Origin: Streptomyces sp. NBC_01451
GTDB lineage: Bacteria; Actinomycetota; Actinomycetes; Streptomycetales; Streptomycetaceae
Assembly (NCBI RefSeq): GCF_036227485.1
Contig: NZ_CP109479.1
Coordinates: 7,192,001 to 7,256,000 of the forward strand
Direction: 5' to 3'
Length of the DNA: 64,000 nucleotides
A program made the position numbers and the translations under genes. The notes beneath the pieces are model-generated. The model saw only the letters and a list, made by a program, of their open reading frames with translations. It was not told the DNA's origin and ran no database searches. This document shows, piece by piece, positions 13,567 to 21,865 of this stretch (positions within the stretch are counted from its first letter, which is position 1; every line of letters starts with the position of its first letter).

Positions 13567-14028
13567 ATGATGGTGACGCGACCGAAGCTCGCGGCTGCCG
13601 CGGTCACAGCCGTGGCGGCGCTGGCACTGACGGGCTGCTCGGGCGGCGACAGCGATCGGGCGGCCACGGCGATCGACTCCACGCCGGTCGCCGCGACCGG
13701 CAGCCTGGAGCAGCTCGCGAACAAGGCCGGCTGCAAGCCGATCATGCAGATCGACGCGGACGAGCTCCGCCAGGCCGCCTGCAAGACCACCACCTACGGC
13801 AAGTTCCTTCTCCTGACCTACGCAACCGACCGCGGCCAGCGCGAGTGGATCAACGGGGCCAAGGACTACGGCGGCTTCTACCTCCTCGGCCGCAAGTGGA
13901 CCGCGGTCGGCGACCAGAAGGTGATCGCGAAACTGCAGGGGAAGCTCGGCGGGACCACCGAGGTGGGCGCCGACCACCACGCGGGCGCCAGCGGCGAGGC
14001 GACCCACTCCGCCGGCCACGACGGCTGA
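13567..14028 (+). CDS. Secreted lipoprotein of unknown function
   Basis: A 153-aa lipoprotein. ATG 13567 is preceded by GGAGG at a good distance; an open extension to 13456 has no ribosome site. The signal peptide MMVTRPKLAAAAVTAVAALA ends in the lipobox LTGC with Cys24 as the lipidated residue. The mature part has two more Cys (AGCKPIMQ, QAACKTTTYGKF) and the sequence INGAKDYGGFYLLGRKWTAVGD. It ends in a His-rich tail (ADHHAGASGEATHSAGHDG). It is probably anchored to the outer face of the membrane. No named family recognised. Confidence 0.75.
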   Translation: MMVTRPKLAAAAVTAVAALALTGCSGGDSDRAATAIDSTPVAATGSLEQLANKAGCKPIMQIDADELRQAACKTTTYGKFLLLTYATDRGQREWINGAKDYGGFYLLGRKWTAVGDQKVIAKLQGKLGGTTEVGADHHAGASGEATHSAGHDG

Positions 14029-14115
14029 GCGGAAGCAGGAACAGGAAGAACGAGCGGGACGGCACGCAGAGCGGCAAGCAGGACGAGAAGCAGAACGAAG
14101 AGCAGGGCAGAGCAC

Positions 14116-14155
14116 GAGAAAGCCGGTGGCGGGAGAACCCGCCACCGGCTTTCTC
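14116..14155. terminator. Bidirectional terminator hairpin
   Basis: An 18-bp perfect stem (GAGAAAGCCGGTGGCGGG, then loop AGAA, then the complement) sits between the convergent lipoprotein and DUF1996 genes. It reads A-rich on one side and T-rich on the other, so it can stop both transcripts. Confidence 0.85.
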
Positions 14156-14188
14156 ACGTGGACCACCATCGGTGGACCACTGTTGGAT

Positions 14189-15859
14189 CTACTGGCACTT
14201 CTTGCCGGTGTTGATGCAGTTGACCATCTTGTTCATCGTGTTCTGGGAGAAGAAGTTGATGAAGTCGTTGTGGTCGGTGATCGGCTTGTGCAGGTTCTCC
14301 GGGAAGGAGTCCACCGCGTACGGGTTCACGACCGTGCCGTTCTGCAGCTTCGGGGCCGGAACGTTGTAGACCAGACGGACCTGGAGCTGGGGGATCGCCT
14401 TGAAGCCGTTGGCGCAGGTGCCGTCGGCCTGGACGAAGGCCACGTGAGTGCGGTGGTTCGCACTGTCGATGTTCTGGCCGTCCCAGCAGCTCTGGAAAGC
14501 GGTCGTACGGACCACGGCGCTGCCCTGCGGGCAGATCGGGTACTTGTCCTTCAGCTGCACCTTGTTCTCGAAGCCGGTGCAGCTCCAGTTCACGTTGGCG
14601 TTCGCGTTGCCGTTGACGAAGGCCTTGGCGTCACCGGTGATGATGCGCAGGGCGGTCGGCATCGCGACGACGTTGCCCTTCTTGTTGCCGACGAACTTGA
14701 TCTGCGCCTGGGAGGCCTGCAGGATCTTGCCGACGTTGCCCTCGGTGCCACCACCGGCGGCGTTCTGGTCGAAGTCCTGCGAACCGTCCTGCAGACGCAG
14801 CACCGGCCAGAAGTACGACGACTTGTCGCCCTGGTTCTGGCAGCTGGTCTGGGCCGCCGCCAGTTCCTGGTCGCTCGCGAAGGCGTCGTTGCTCTGGTTG
14901 CCGACGTAGTCGTGCAGGTGGTGCGCGCCGTTGCTGACACCGGGGGCGACGATCACGTTGTCCGTGTTGTGGTTGTCGTTCCCGTTGGTGCCGCACTTGG
15001 TGGTGAAGGAACCGCGCGAGCCGCTGTTGCCGTTCGCGGCGAGCCCGTTCGCGCCCACACCCAGCTGGGCGTTGCCCTGAACCTTGGTGATGTCGACGAA
15101 GTCGGCAGCCACCGGTCCGTTGCCGCCCTGGCCGCCACCGCCGGCGTTGCCGGCACCCGCGTTACCCGCGCCGGCGTTGCCGGCACCCGCGTTACCCGCG
15201 CCAGCGTTGCCCGCGCCAGCGTTGCCCGCGCCAGCGTTGCCCGCGCCTGCGTTGCCCGCACCAGCGTTGCCCTGGCCGTTGTTGTTCTGACCGTTGTTGT
15301 TCTGGCCACCGTTGTTCTGGTTGCCGTTGTTGTTCTGGCCGTTGCCCTGGTTGTTGTTGCCCTGGCCCTGGCCGGCGTTGGTCTGCGGGGCTGCCGCGAC
15401 GGCGGTGCACTGGGCGAACTGCGCCAGGTTGTCGGCTCCGGAACCACCGGCCCGCTTGATGTTGATGCGGATCCGGTCGATCGCCGCGACGCGCTTGTCC
15501 TTCAGCGGATTGACGATCGCGTTCTGTACGAAGCTCGCGTCGCCCGCCTGCGCCTGCCGGGTGGAGGCGAGACGTGCGTAGGCCTCGGTGATCTGGTTGT
15601 CCAGATTCGCGAGCTCCCTGTCCACACCGGCGCGGGCGCCGCTCGGGACATTCGAGAGCTTCTGGCCGACGTCCGGGCAGTCGATCGTGGCGATCTGTGC
15701 GGCAGCGGCCTTGGTCTGGTTCTGGGCGCCGTTCTCCTCGTGTGCGGAGGCGTAGAAATTCGCCCAGACAAGTCCACCACCACCGATCGCGAGGGCCGCG
15801 GATGCGGCCACGGCGCGAACGGCCAGTGGTGAGCGTCGTTTACGTGCATTGCGTCCCAT
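14189..15859 (-). CDS. Secreted DUF1996 protein with Gly/Asn/Ala repeat linker
   Basis: A 556-aa secreted protein. Residues 1-40 ([20 protein letters not shown]) are a signal peptide or anchor. Residues about 50-160 are a helical, Cys-containing segment. Residues about 165-240 are low complexity: Gln/Asn/Gly repeats, then nine GNAGA/GNAGG pentapeptides. The C-terminal 310 residues are DUF1996, with HHLHDYVGN near the start and several Cys ([25 protein letters not shown]). DUF1996 occurs in secreted fungal and actinobacterial proteins, sometimes near sugar-binding modules; its activity is not known. It is convergent with the lipoprotein gene and separated from it by a strong hairpin. Confidence 0.85.
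   Translation of the reverse strand: MGRNARKRRSPLAVRAVAASAALAIGGGGLVWANFYASAHEENGAQNQTKAAAAQIATIDCPDVGQKLSNVPSGARAGVDRELANLDNQITEAYARLASTRQAQAGDASFVQNAIVNPLKDKRVAAIDRIRINIKRAGGSGADNLAQFAQCTAVAAAPQTNAGQGQGNNNQGNGQNNNGNQNNGGQNNNGQNNNGQGNAGAGNAGAGNAGAGNAGAGNAGAGNAGAGNAGAGNAGAGNAGGGGQGGNGPVAADFVDITKVQGNAQLGVGANGLAANGNSGSRGSFTTKCGTNGNDNHNTDNVIVAPGVSNGAHHLHDYVGNQSNDAFASDQELAAAQTSCQNQGDKSSYFWPVLRLQDGSQDFDQNAAGGGTEGNVGKILQASQAQIKFVGNKKGNVVAMPTALRIITGDAKAFVNGNANANVNWSCTGFENKVQLKDKYPICPQGSAVVRTTAFQSCWDGQNIDSANHRTHVAFVQADGTCANGFKAIPQLQVRLVYNVPAPKLQNGTVVNPYAVDSFPENLHKPITDHNDFINFFSQNTMNKMVNCINTGKKCQ
15141..15272 (-). repeat. 15-bp coding tandem repeat (GNAGA linker)
   Basis: Nine successive copies of a 15-bp unit such as GGCAACGCGGGTGCC on the coding strand, inside the DUF1996 gene. 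Copies differ at third positions, so selection appears to keep the pentapeptide. Copy number is likely to vary between strains. Confidence 0.85.
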
Positions 15860-16084
15860 GGAACTCCTCTGACTTCCTTGCGGGGCTATCGAGGCGCCCG
15901 ACAGGAGTGAAGCGGCGTCGTTCCATACGAGGGGGACCCCAGGAGTGTTCAGCCGCCTCAGAAATTGATGAGAGATTCGTAGGACAATTCGACCTCAACT
16001 CCACCGGCTATACCGGGAGTTGCGGATCTCTTACGGCAAGTGTTCGGAGGGGGAGCGGATATCGTCGACTCTGGCATGTTTTCG

Positions 16085-16400
16085 GCGCCGGTGGTCGAGA
16101 TATGTCAGTACCGTCAGGACGCGGCGGTTGTCGCCGTCCGGCACCCGGGGTCCGGTTCGGCGAAGATGTCGGACGTGTGCCCCGTGATCGCCCGCTCCGC
16201 GACAACAAGATGCCCCGCGGTCGCCGCGTTCGAACGTTTCCCGAGCCATGAGTTCCAGCGCATCCGGCTCGCTGGGCGTCAGCCGCCCCAGCCGCCGGCT
16301 GTCCCCGGCGCACCCCGCAGGCCGGCAACTCGTCCGCGTACAGCCGCTCCACGTGCCGCGACAGCCCCGCCACGGACAGCACCGGTACCGGCGGGTCCCG
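16085..16400 (-). pseudogene. LuxR/NarL-type response regulator remnant, frameshifted
   Basis: No intact gene lies between 15860 and 16604, but the minus strand carries a decayed response regulator. Near 16388 one frame reads VPVLSVAGLSRHVERLYADEL, like the end of a receiver domain (PVLVLSQ..VER.YA.EL). Near 16290-16235 another frame reads LGRLTPSEPDALELMARE, like LTPSEREVLELMAEG of the LuxR helix-turn-helix. After one shift it continues SNAATAGHLVVAERAITGHT, then SDIFAEPDPG. After another it ends DNRRVLTVLTYL (about 16130-16097). The segments are collinear, so at least three frameshifts or small deletions are needed. The rest of the receiver is not recognisable. Confidence 0.75.
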
Positions 16401-16604
16401 GCCGAGCCCGCAGTGCCCGCAGCGCGCACTGCGGTGCCTCGTCGGTGTGCGTCGGCGGCGGGCGTACGGCGCCTCTTCACGGGCACCCTGGTGGAACTCC
16501 GCCCGTTGTCGGTACCGGGGGGTGGGCGCCGGGCACACCTCCCCGGTCCGGAGGATCGGTCAGGCCGGATCAGATCAGGGCAGGTCGGTCAACGCTCGTG
16601 CCGG

Positions 16605-17201
16605 TCAACGCGCGGTCGGGGGCGTGTACTTGTACCCCACCCGTCGTACCGTCTGGATCGCCTGCCGGTGCTCCGCGCCGAGCTTGCGGCGCAGCCGGGC
16701 GATGTGGACGTCCACGGTCCGGCCGTCGCCCACGTGCCCGTAGCCCCACACCGTGGTGACCAACTGGTCGCGGGTGTGCACCCGGTTGGGGTGGGCGACG
16801 AGATGGGCGAGCAGTTCGAACTCGAGGTACGTGAGATCCAGCGGCTGCCCGTCGACCTCGGCGGTGCGCTGCACGTTGTCGACGCGTACGAGGTGACGGT
16901 CGCCGTCGGCCCGGGACTGCTCCGGGGCGGTGGACGGGGCCGGCAGCTCCGGGTCCGGGAGCGCGAACGGCAGTACGGGCGGCTGCTGGTCGGCCGGCAC
17001 GAGCACCAGGTAGCCGATCATCGGCGGCTGCCCGGGCAGCGTGGGCAGGGTGTGCGGGGGAGCGGGCAGCCAGGTGGCACCCGGCGGCAGGAAGTCCCTG
17101 ACGTCGACCACCTCGTCCCGGTCGACGGCGCGCAGCCGGTGCCGGGCGGAGCCGTTGGGGGAGAGGGGGGACAGGGGGGAGAGAGTACGAGTGGTCGCCA
17201 T
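16605..17201 (-). CDS. Receiver-less OmpR-type winged-helix regulator (GlnRII candidate)
   Basis: A 198-aa regulator. The C-terminal 100 residues are a clear OmpR/PhoB winged helix: LDLTYLEFELLAHLVAHPNR, RDQLVTTVWGYGH, RTVDVHIARLRRKLG and TVRRVGYKY. The N-terminal half has no receiver domain and no Asp phospho-acceptor; it is Pro rich with a hydrophobic patch (PPMIGYLVLVPAD). The gene sits immediately downstream of glnII on the same strand, beyond a terminator. In S. coelicolor a second GlnR-like regulator, GlnRII, is encoded close to glnII, so this may be its orthologue. That identity is inferred from position and domain type and was not tested. Confidence 0.85.
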   Translation of the reverse strand: MATTRTLSPLSPLSPNGSARHRLRAVDRDEVVDVRDFLPPGATWLPAPPHTLPTLPGQPPMIGYLVLVPADQQPPVLPFALPDPELPAPSTAPEQSRADGDRHLVRVDNVQRTAEVDGQPLDLTYLEFELLAHLVAHPNRVHTRDQLVTTVWGYGHVGDGRTVDVHIARLRRKLGAEHRQAIQTVRRVGYKYTPPTAR

Positions 17202-17457
17202 GAGAGGTCAGCTCTTTCGCGCGAGGAGTTCGTCGGGGACGTACGTCGTGCGCGTCGGCGGAAGACCGAGAAGTACGGCAGCAGAGGGGCCGTACGGCTG
17301 GTGTTAGAGGGCCGACGCGTTCATCGCGCGACAACACACCCGGTCGAAGTCGTGGTGCTGGCGGGAAGGCCAGAAGGGCTCAAGGTCGTGGCGACCTGTC
17401 GCGATGCACTTCTGGAAGCTGGCCATGGGTCCATTGAAGCAGAGAAGGGGCGAAGCG

Positions 17458-17495
17458 GAGAAGGGGTGTCCACCGTCCGGTGGACACCCCTTCTC
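17458..17495 (-). terminator. glnII terminator
   Basis: A 17-bp perfect stem (GAGAAGGGGTGTCCACC, loop GTCC, then the complement) begins 22 bases after the glnII stop. It separates glnII from the winged-helix gene. Confidence 0.85.
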
Positions 17496-17517
17496 ACTAT
17501 CTGGGATCAGCTGGTGA

Positions 17518-18546
17518 TCAGACCTGTCCGGCCTTCTCCAGGGCAGAGCAGCAGGTGTCGACGATCAGCCGCGTCACGAGGTACGGGTCGACGTTGGCGT
17601 TCGGGCGGCGGTCCTCGATGTAACCCTTGCCGTCCTGCTCGACCTGCCACGGGATACGGACCGAGGCGCCACGGTTGGAGACGCCGTACGAGTACTCGTT
17701 CCACGGGGCGGTCTCGTGCAGACCGGTGAGGCGGTCGTCGATGCCGGCGCCGTAGTTCTTGACGTGGTCGAGCGGCTTCGAGCCCTCACCGAGGGACTCG
17801 CACGCGGTGATGATCGCGTCGTAGCCCTCGCGCATCGCCTTCGTGGAGAAGTTGGTGTGCGCACCGGCGCCGTTCCAGTCGCCCTTCACCGGCTTCGGGT
17901 CCAGCGTCGCGGAGATGCCGAAGTCCTCGGCGGTGCGGTAGAGCAGCCAGCGGGCGATCCACAGCTGGTCGGAGACCTCCAGCGGGGACACCGGGCCGAC
18001 CTGGAACTCCCACTGACCGGGCATGACCTCGGCGTTGATGCCGGAGATGGCGAGACCGGCCTTGAGACAGTTCTCCAGGTGGGCCTCGACGATCTCGCGA
18101 CCGAAGATCTCGTCGGCGCCGACACCGCAGTAGTAGCCGCCCTGGGGGGCCGGGAAGCCGCCCTCGGGGAAGCCCAGCGGACGGGAGCCGTCGAAGAAGG
18201 TGTACTCCTGCTCGATGCCGAAGATCGGCTCCTGGGCGGCGAACTTCGTGGCGACCTCGACCAGCGCGGCACGCGTGTTGGACGAGTGCGGCGTCATGTC
18301 GATGTCGAGGACCTCGCACATGACGAGGATGTCGTCACCGCCGCGGATCGGGTCCGGGTAGGAGGAGACCGGCTTGAGCACGCGGTCCGAGGAGTGTCCC
18401 TCGGCCTGGTTCGTGGAAGACCCGTCGAAGCCCCAGATCGGCAGCTCGGCGCCCTTGGCGTCGTCGGCCAGAATCTTGGTCTTGGAGCGGAGCTTGGCCG
18501 TCGGCTCGGTGCCGTCGATCCAGATGTACTCAGCCTTGAAGGTCAC
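17518..18546 (-). CDS. glnII: Glutamine synthetase type II (GSII)
   Basis: A 342-aa eukaryotic-type glutamine synthetase: glutamate + NH3 + ATP to glutamine. The start is GTG 18546 (product MTFKAEYIWIDGTEPTAKLR); an in-frame ATG three codons upstream is possible. Diagnostic GSII motifs are WGFDGSSTNQAEGHSSD, GIEQEYTFFDG, GGYYCGVGADEIFGREI, NAEVMPGQWEFQVGP, NGAGAHTNFSTKAMR and NRGASVRIPW. The C-terminus ends CCSALEKAGQV. GSII lacks the adenylylation loop of GSI, so control is mainly transcriptional; a GlnR-like site lies at 18649-18686. Streptomyces carry both glnA and glnII, and both occur in this window. Full length, no defects. Confidence 0.98.
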   Translation of the reverse strand: MTFKAEYIWIDGTEPTAKLRSKTKILADDAKGAELPIWGFDGSSTNQAEGHSSDRVLKPVSSYPDPIRGGDDILVMCEVLDIDMTPHSSNTRAALVEVATKFAAQEPIFGIEQEYTFFDGSRPLGFPEGGFPAPQGGYYCGVGADEIFGREIVEAHLENCLKAGLAISGINAEVMPGQWEFQVGPVSPLEVSDQLWIARWLLYRTAEDFGISATLDPKPVKGDWNGAGAHTNFSTKAMREGYDAIITACESLGEGSKPLDHVKNYGAGIDDRLTGLHETAPWNEYSYGVSNRGASVRIPWQVEQDGKGYIEDRRPNANVDPYLVTRLIVDTCCSALEKAGQV

Positions 18547-18648
18547 GGGACACATCCTTCGGGGTGGGTCTCTAGGCGCACTTGCGGGTGCTGCGGCGCT
18601 GCGGCACTGGGGCGCCGCTGTTGTTGCCCGCGAGCCTGTCAACAGGCG

Positions 18649-18686
18649 ATTTCCCGATCATTGCTCGAATGTGAACCCCGTGTTAC
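18649..18686 (-). promoter_or_regulatory. GlnR-box-like operator of glnII
   Basis: On the coding strand: GTAAC-n6-TTCAC-n6-GCAAT-n6-GAAAT, four boxes at exact 11-bp spacing, as in the GlnR consensus gTnAC-n6-GaAAC-n6-gTnAC-n6-GaAAC. The outer two boxes match well and the inner two are weak. A TTGACA that could be the -35 lies 7 bases downstream (18642-18637), inside the palindrome GCCTGTTGACAGGC. An activator site just upstream of -35 fits GlnR control of glnII. Confidence 0.7.
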
Positions 18687-18837
18687 CTGGTGTTCTTGTG
18701 GCGATTTTCACGCGGGGAGGGCCCGCACGGAGTCGCGAAGGGGAAAGGAGGGGGAGCGCTCCGGGACTCGTATGCGAAGGGGTTGAGGGGGGTGGAGGGG
18801 ATTGATGCGGATGAGGGGGACTTCGGAGGAATGGGTG

Positions 18838-18872
18838 GGTCCTGCCACCCCTGGCCGGGAGTGACAGGACCC
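18838..18872 (-). terminator. Terminator after the secreted Pro/Ala/Asp protein
   Basis: A stem of 12 bp with one mismatch (GGGTCCTGCCAC with GTGACAGGACCC) lies 28 bases past the stop at 18900. The rest of the 353-base gap up to glnII (18547-18899) holds the glnII promoter region and otherwise nothing recognised. Confidence 0.7.
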
Positions 18873-18899
18873 TTGTCCGAGCGGTTCAGCGCCGGAACC

Positions 18900-19580
18900 T
18901 CACCCCACCTTCTCGATCAGCGCCCGGCGGATCAGGAACTTGCCGGGCTCGCGAACCTGCTCGAAAGCCGCGTTGTTGAGCAGAGCGCAACTGCCGGAGA
19001 ACGAAGTGACCTGCACCGTCGTGGACTTGTCGTTGTCCAGGTTGGTGACGCGCAACGTGGTCCCGACGGGGAACTGGTTGCTGGACGCGGCAGGGGCCCC
19101 GCCCTCCCCGGAGAGGGTGACGGTGGACCCGTCGCAGACCTGCTGCCCGTCGGCGGGGTCAGCCGGGTCGGCCGGGTCGGCGGGAACGCCCGGAGTGGCC
19201 GGAGTGGCAGTCGAGGCGGGCGAGTCGGTCTGTGCGGGCGATGCGGGCTGCGTGACGGGCTGCGTGACCTGGGAGTCCTGAGCCGACTCCCCAACCACGC
19301 AACGGGACGCCTCCTGCTGGACCTTGATCTGCGCGACGACCGCGTCACGGTTCGCGATCCGGGCCGTCGAGAGGGCGTCGGGATCGGCCCGCTGGTCCGC
19401 GATGAACTTCTGGTTGTTGCCGAGGGCGGTGGCGAGCCCCTGGCAGACGGTCGAATCCGCGGCGGTCTGCGCCGCGTTGGAGGTGGCGGCCATGGCGAAG
19501 GCGCCGCCGCCCGCCACCACACCGGCACCGATCAACAGCGCCAGCTTCTTCTTCGTACTGACAGTTCTCCTGCGCGACAT
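18900..19580 (-). CDS. Secreted protein with Pro/Ala/Asp linker, unknown function
   Basis: A 226-aa protein starting MSRRRTVSTKKKLALLIGAG behind a perfect AGGAGG; translation could extend 21 codons upstream but without a ribosome site. Residues 8-35 are a signal peptide (ending MAATSNAA). The N-terminal domain (about 40-95) has two Cys (STVCQGL, SRCVVGE). A low-complexity linker follows with Thr/Pro and PADPADPADPADG (about 100-145). A small beta-rich domain with two Cys (QQVCDGS, GSCALLNN) closes the protein. The two-domain plan resembles other Streptomyces exported proteins without a named family. Confidence 0.7.
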   Translation of the reverse strand: MSRRRTVSTKKKLALLIGAGVVAGGGAFAMAATSNAAQTAADSTVCQGLATALGNNQKFIADQRADPDALSTARIANRDAVVAQIKVQQEASRCVVGESAQDSQVTQPVTQPASPAQTDSPASTATPATPGVPADPADPADPADGQQVCDGSTVTLSGEGGAPAASSNQFPVGTTLRVTNLDNDKSTTVQVTSFSGSCALLNNAAFEQVREPGKFLIRRALIEKVG

Positions 19581-19677
19581 GCGCGCCTCCTGAAGAGATA
19601 GGGGAGCGTACGCCGCTATGTACGAGATACCGAACGAGGTCACTCAGCGGTCACGGGAGCCGCCGAAGTGACGTACG

Positions 19678-20049
19678 TCACGCAGGTGGGCGCCGGGTCA
19701 GGGCCTCTCGTACGGCCTCGTCCGTGCGGGCCACGACGGCACTGCCGTCGTCGGCGGTGATGACGGGCCGCTGGATCAGCCTGGGATGCGCGGCGAGAGC
19801 GGCGACCCAGCGTTCCCGGTCCGCCGCCTCCCGGCCCCACTCCCTCAGCCCCAACTCCTTGGCGACGGTTTCCTGGGTCCGGGTGATGTCCCAGGGTTCG
19901 AGCCCGAGCCGGTCGAGTACGTCGCGGATCTCGGCCTCGGTGGGCGGGTCCTCCAGATAGCGGCGGACGGTGTATTCGGCACCCTCGGCGTCGAGCAGGG
20001 AGAGGGCTCCACGGCACTTGGAGCAGGCCGGGTTGATCCAGATTTCCAT
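19678..20049 (-). CDS. ArsC/Spx-family arsenate reductase-like protein
   Basis: A 123-aa thioredoxin-fold protein of the ArsC (glutaredoxin-dependent) family. It starts MEIWINPACSKCRGALSLLD; the active-site Cys lies in the NPACSKC motif, a redox-type C-x2-C. The family's C-terminal RPVITADDGSAVVART is also present. It could reduce arsenate or act as an Spx-like thiol switch. No ars operon genes are adjacent, so arsenic resistance is not supported by context. The ATG at 20049 starts the recognised domain; upstream sequence in the same frame is low quality. Confidence 0.85.
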   Translation of the reverse strand: MEIWINPACSKCRGALSLLDAEGAEYTVRRYLEDPPTEAEIRDVLDRLGLEPWDITRTQETVAKELGLREWGREAADRERWVAALAAHPRLIQRPVITADDGSAVVARTDEAVREALTRRPPA

Positions 20050-20172
20050 GGGGCTCACGGTACGCCAGAGGCCTTGTGGCCAGGGGCTTTTGTCAGTGCC
20101 GGGCAGTAGAATAGAAGCAGTGTTCGAGGGTGTCGCCGGGGGGTCCGGTGCCACCCTGACCGCGACAGGAGG

Positions 20173-20487
20173 ATGCCTGTGCCCGCTGCCGCTCTCAAGC
20201 CGTCGCCCACCCAGTCCACCGCCAGGAGGGGGGTCCTGCTCGAACTGCCGTGCGCCCCTGTGGAGAAGCGCCCGCTGCCGCCGGGGCGCCCCCGCGAGTG
20301 GTACGTCACGCACAACCGCCGGCTCAAGGCGATGCGCCTCGCGATCGCCCTGCTCGACTCCGGCGTCTACATGCCGAACCAGGCCCGCAACGAAACGATT
20401 CGCAGCGCGGCGGATCTGATCGGCGTACACCCGCCGTCGGAGACGACGTGCCACATGGTACGAGCGCTGATGCGTTACTCCCGCTGA
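20173..20487 (+). CDS. Conserved hypothetical protein, 104 aa
   Basis: Starts at an ATG preceded by AGGAGG at the ideal distance. The first 45 residues are basic and disordered. The core WYVTHNRRLKAMRLAIALLD, then SGVYMPNQARNETIRSAADLIG and HPPSETTCHMVRALMRY is helical and could be a small DNA- or protein-binding unit. No family recognised. A strong terminator follows within 6 bases of the stop. Confidence 0.75.
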   Translation: MPVPAAALKPSPTQSTARRGVLLELPCAPVEKRPLPPGRPREWYVTHNRRLKAMRLAIALLDSGVYMPNQARNETIRSAADLIGVHPPSETTCHMVRALMRYSR

Positions 20488-20492
20488 ACGGC

Positions 20493-20527
20493 CGCCGGGT
20501 GCCCTTGTCTGTCCAGGGCACCCGGCG
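20493..20527 (+). terminator. Terminator of the 104-aa protein gene
   Basis: A 13-bp perfect stem (CGCCGGGTGCCCT with AGGGCACCCGGCG) around a 9-base loop, 5 bases after the stop codon at 20487. Confidence 0.85.
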
Positions 20528-20885
20528 TTCGGCGTCCAGGAGGCGATCCGGCCGCCGCCCAGGCGGTGTTCAACCACCCGCCCGGGGCCCAGGTCCGGGC
20601 CCAGGCACAGAGGGCCTCACCCCGTGAGCCCGTCGCCCGATCGCTCACGCCACTCCCGTCCCGCGCACCGCGAAACACGGATGCGCGGGCTCCCCTGTCG
20701 TCCCTACGCTGGACAGGCAGAGCGAAGCCGTCCATACGGCTTCCCGCCGGACAGGCGTGAGTTCCAGGACTCGGGGCTACTCTCTACGCACCGACGGACG
20801 GGCACCCACCCCAGCGCCCCGCCCGGCGCACACCGTCACATCCGTCACCGCTCAGCCATCCACGCCACTCACAAGGAGTCCCGTC
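20528..20885. other. Gene-free stretch, 358 bases
   Basis: No convincing gene on either strand. Its last part holds the AAGGAG ribosome site of the next gene; a promoter for that gene is presumably here but no clear -35/-10 pair stands out. Confidence 0.6.
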
Positions 20886-21173
20886 ATGGGCACCTTGATC
20901 ATTTCCGCGACCGTCGTTCTGATCATCATGGGCTTCAAGAACAGCGTCCTGTGGCTCGCCGCCGCCGGCCTGCTCTACGTCTACTTCCGCTACGGCCGCA
21001 CGGGGAGCGGTACGGCGGCCTCCTCGTCCGGGGGTGCCGGCCCGGCCGCGGGCTCCTCGCCCGCCAGCTACCGCGCCTACCGCCAGCGCCGGGACCAGCA
21101 GGCCAGGTGGGAGCGCCGCTACCGTCGCGAGCGCCCTGTCCAGACCCGCCGCCAGGACCGCCGGGGCCAGTAG
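20886..21173 (+). CDS. Small membrane protein, 95 aa
   Basis: ATG 20886 follows AAGGAG by 8 bases, which decides the start over an ATG at 20757. Residues 1-36 form two closely spaced hydrophobic stretches (GTLIISATVVLIIMGF, VLWLAAAGLLYVYF), most likely a membrane hairpin. The remaining 55 residues are Gly/Ser/Ala then strongly basic (RAYRQRRDQQARWERRYRRER), probably cytoplasmic and able to bind nucleic acid or acidic lipid. Function unknown. Confidence 0.75.
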   Translation: MGTLIISATVVLIIMGFKNSVLWLAAAGLLYVYFRYGRTGSGTAASSSGGAGPAAGSSPASYRAYRQRRDQQARWERRYRRERPVQTRRQDRRGQ

Positions 21174-21227
21174 GGGAAGTCGCGCAGGGGAGAACGGGAA
21201 GGGGGGAGTGCCTCCGGTCGGTCCGTC

Positions 21228-21839
21228 TCACAGACCGGGGGCACCCCACACCGGGAACCAGCGGTTCAGGTCCTGCTCGATCCGCAGATCGTCGGCGAGC
21301 ACGGCCCGCACCTGCAACTCCAGTGCGCTGTCCCGCCGTTGACCTTCACCGCCGGTCAGCGGCGAGAAGGGGTAGAAGGTCCCGCGCTTGTACAGATAGA
21401 CAAGCCCGAGCCGCCGAGCACCCTGGCCCGAGGTCCCCGTAGCTCCCGCGTCTTCGAACCCGACCACCGAACACAACAACTGGGGCCCGAACCCACTCGC
21501 CTCCAACGCGCTGTTGACCGCGTGCAGATCCCCGACGAGCGCCGGCAGATCCTCCGGCCCGCGCCGCGACACCAGCCACGAGTACCCGTACTCGTCCCGG
21601 ACCAGCTCGACAGGCGGCCCGGTCCGCTCCGCGTCAGCGTCGAGCAGGGACTGGACCTCCTTGCGTACGTCGTCGAAGGCCGCGCCCTCCACCGAGGCGA
21701 AGCACACCGACCCGCTGCCCGTGGGCGTGAAGCCTGCCGCGGCCTGGAGGGTCACGGCGGCCGACGGCAGCCCGAAGAGCCGGTCGAGGTCGGGCGCCAC
21801 GGGCTTGGTGCGCCCCAGCAGAATGTCCAGCAGCCCCAT
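21228..21839 (-). CDS. pspAB: PspA-associated protein PspAB
   Basis: A 203-aa protein of the actinobacterial family named PspA-associated PspAB. It starts MGLLDILLGRTKPVAPDLDR and shows the family blocks AVTLQAAAGFTPTGSGSVCF, DEYGYSWLV, GPQLLCSVVGF and LVYLYKRGTFYPFSPL. The gene follows htpX by 26 bases on the same strand, the arrangement commonly seen in actinobacteria. That suggests a shared role in envelope stress and membrane-protein quality control. PspA itself is not in the window. The family name is from recognition of the sequence; its biochemical role is not established. Confidence 0.85.
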   Translation of the reverse strand: MGLLDILLGRTKPVAPDLDRLFGLPSAAVTLQAAAGFTPTGSGSVCFASVEGAAFDDVRKEVQSLLDADAERTGPPVELVRDEYGYSWLVSRRGPEDLPALVGDLHAVNSALEASGFGPQLLCSVVGFEDAGATGTSGQGARRLGLVYLYKRGTFYPFSPLTGGEGQRRDSALELQVRAVLADDLRIEQDLNRWFPVWGAPGL

Positions 21840-21865
21840 GGGTTGTGTCCTCCTCGCTCCTCAGC

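Noticed and set aside
15141..15272. Regular short repeats that could suggest a CRISPR array
   Set aside because: Units are directly adjacent 15-mers without spacers and encode a pentapeptide linker in a real gene.
14126..15832. 568-codon plus-strand frame opposite the DUF1996 gene
   Set aside because: Repetitive Val/Ala/Arg product produced by the complement of the GNAGA repeats; the minus-strand protein has a signal peptide and known domain.
16248..17729. 493-codon plus-strand frame across the winged-helix gene and glnII terminator
   Set aside because: Antisense to a well supported OmpR-type gene, and it runs through a terminator hairpin; no motif seen.
19678..20049. Part of an arsenic-resistance operon
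   Set aside because: The ArsC-like protein has no arsR, arsB or acr3 neighbour, so only the fold assignment is kept.
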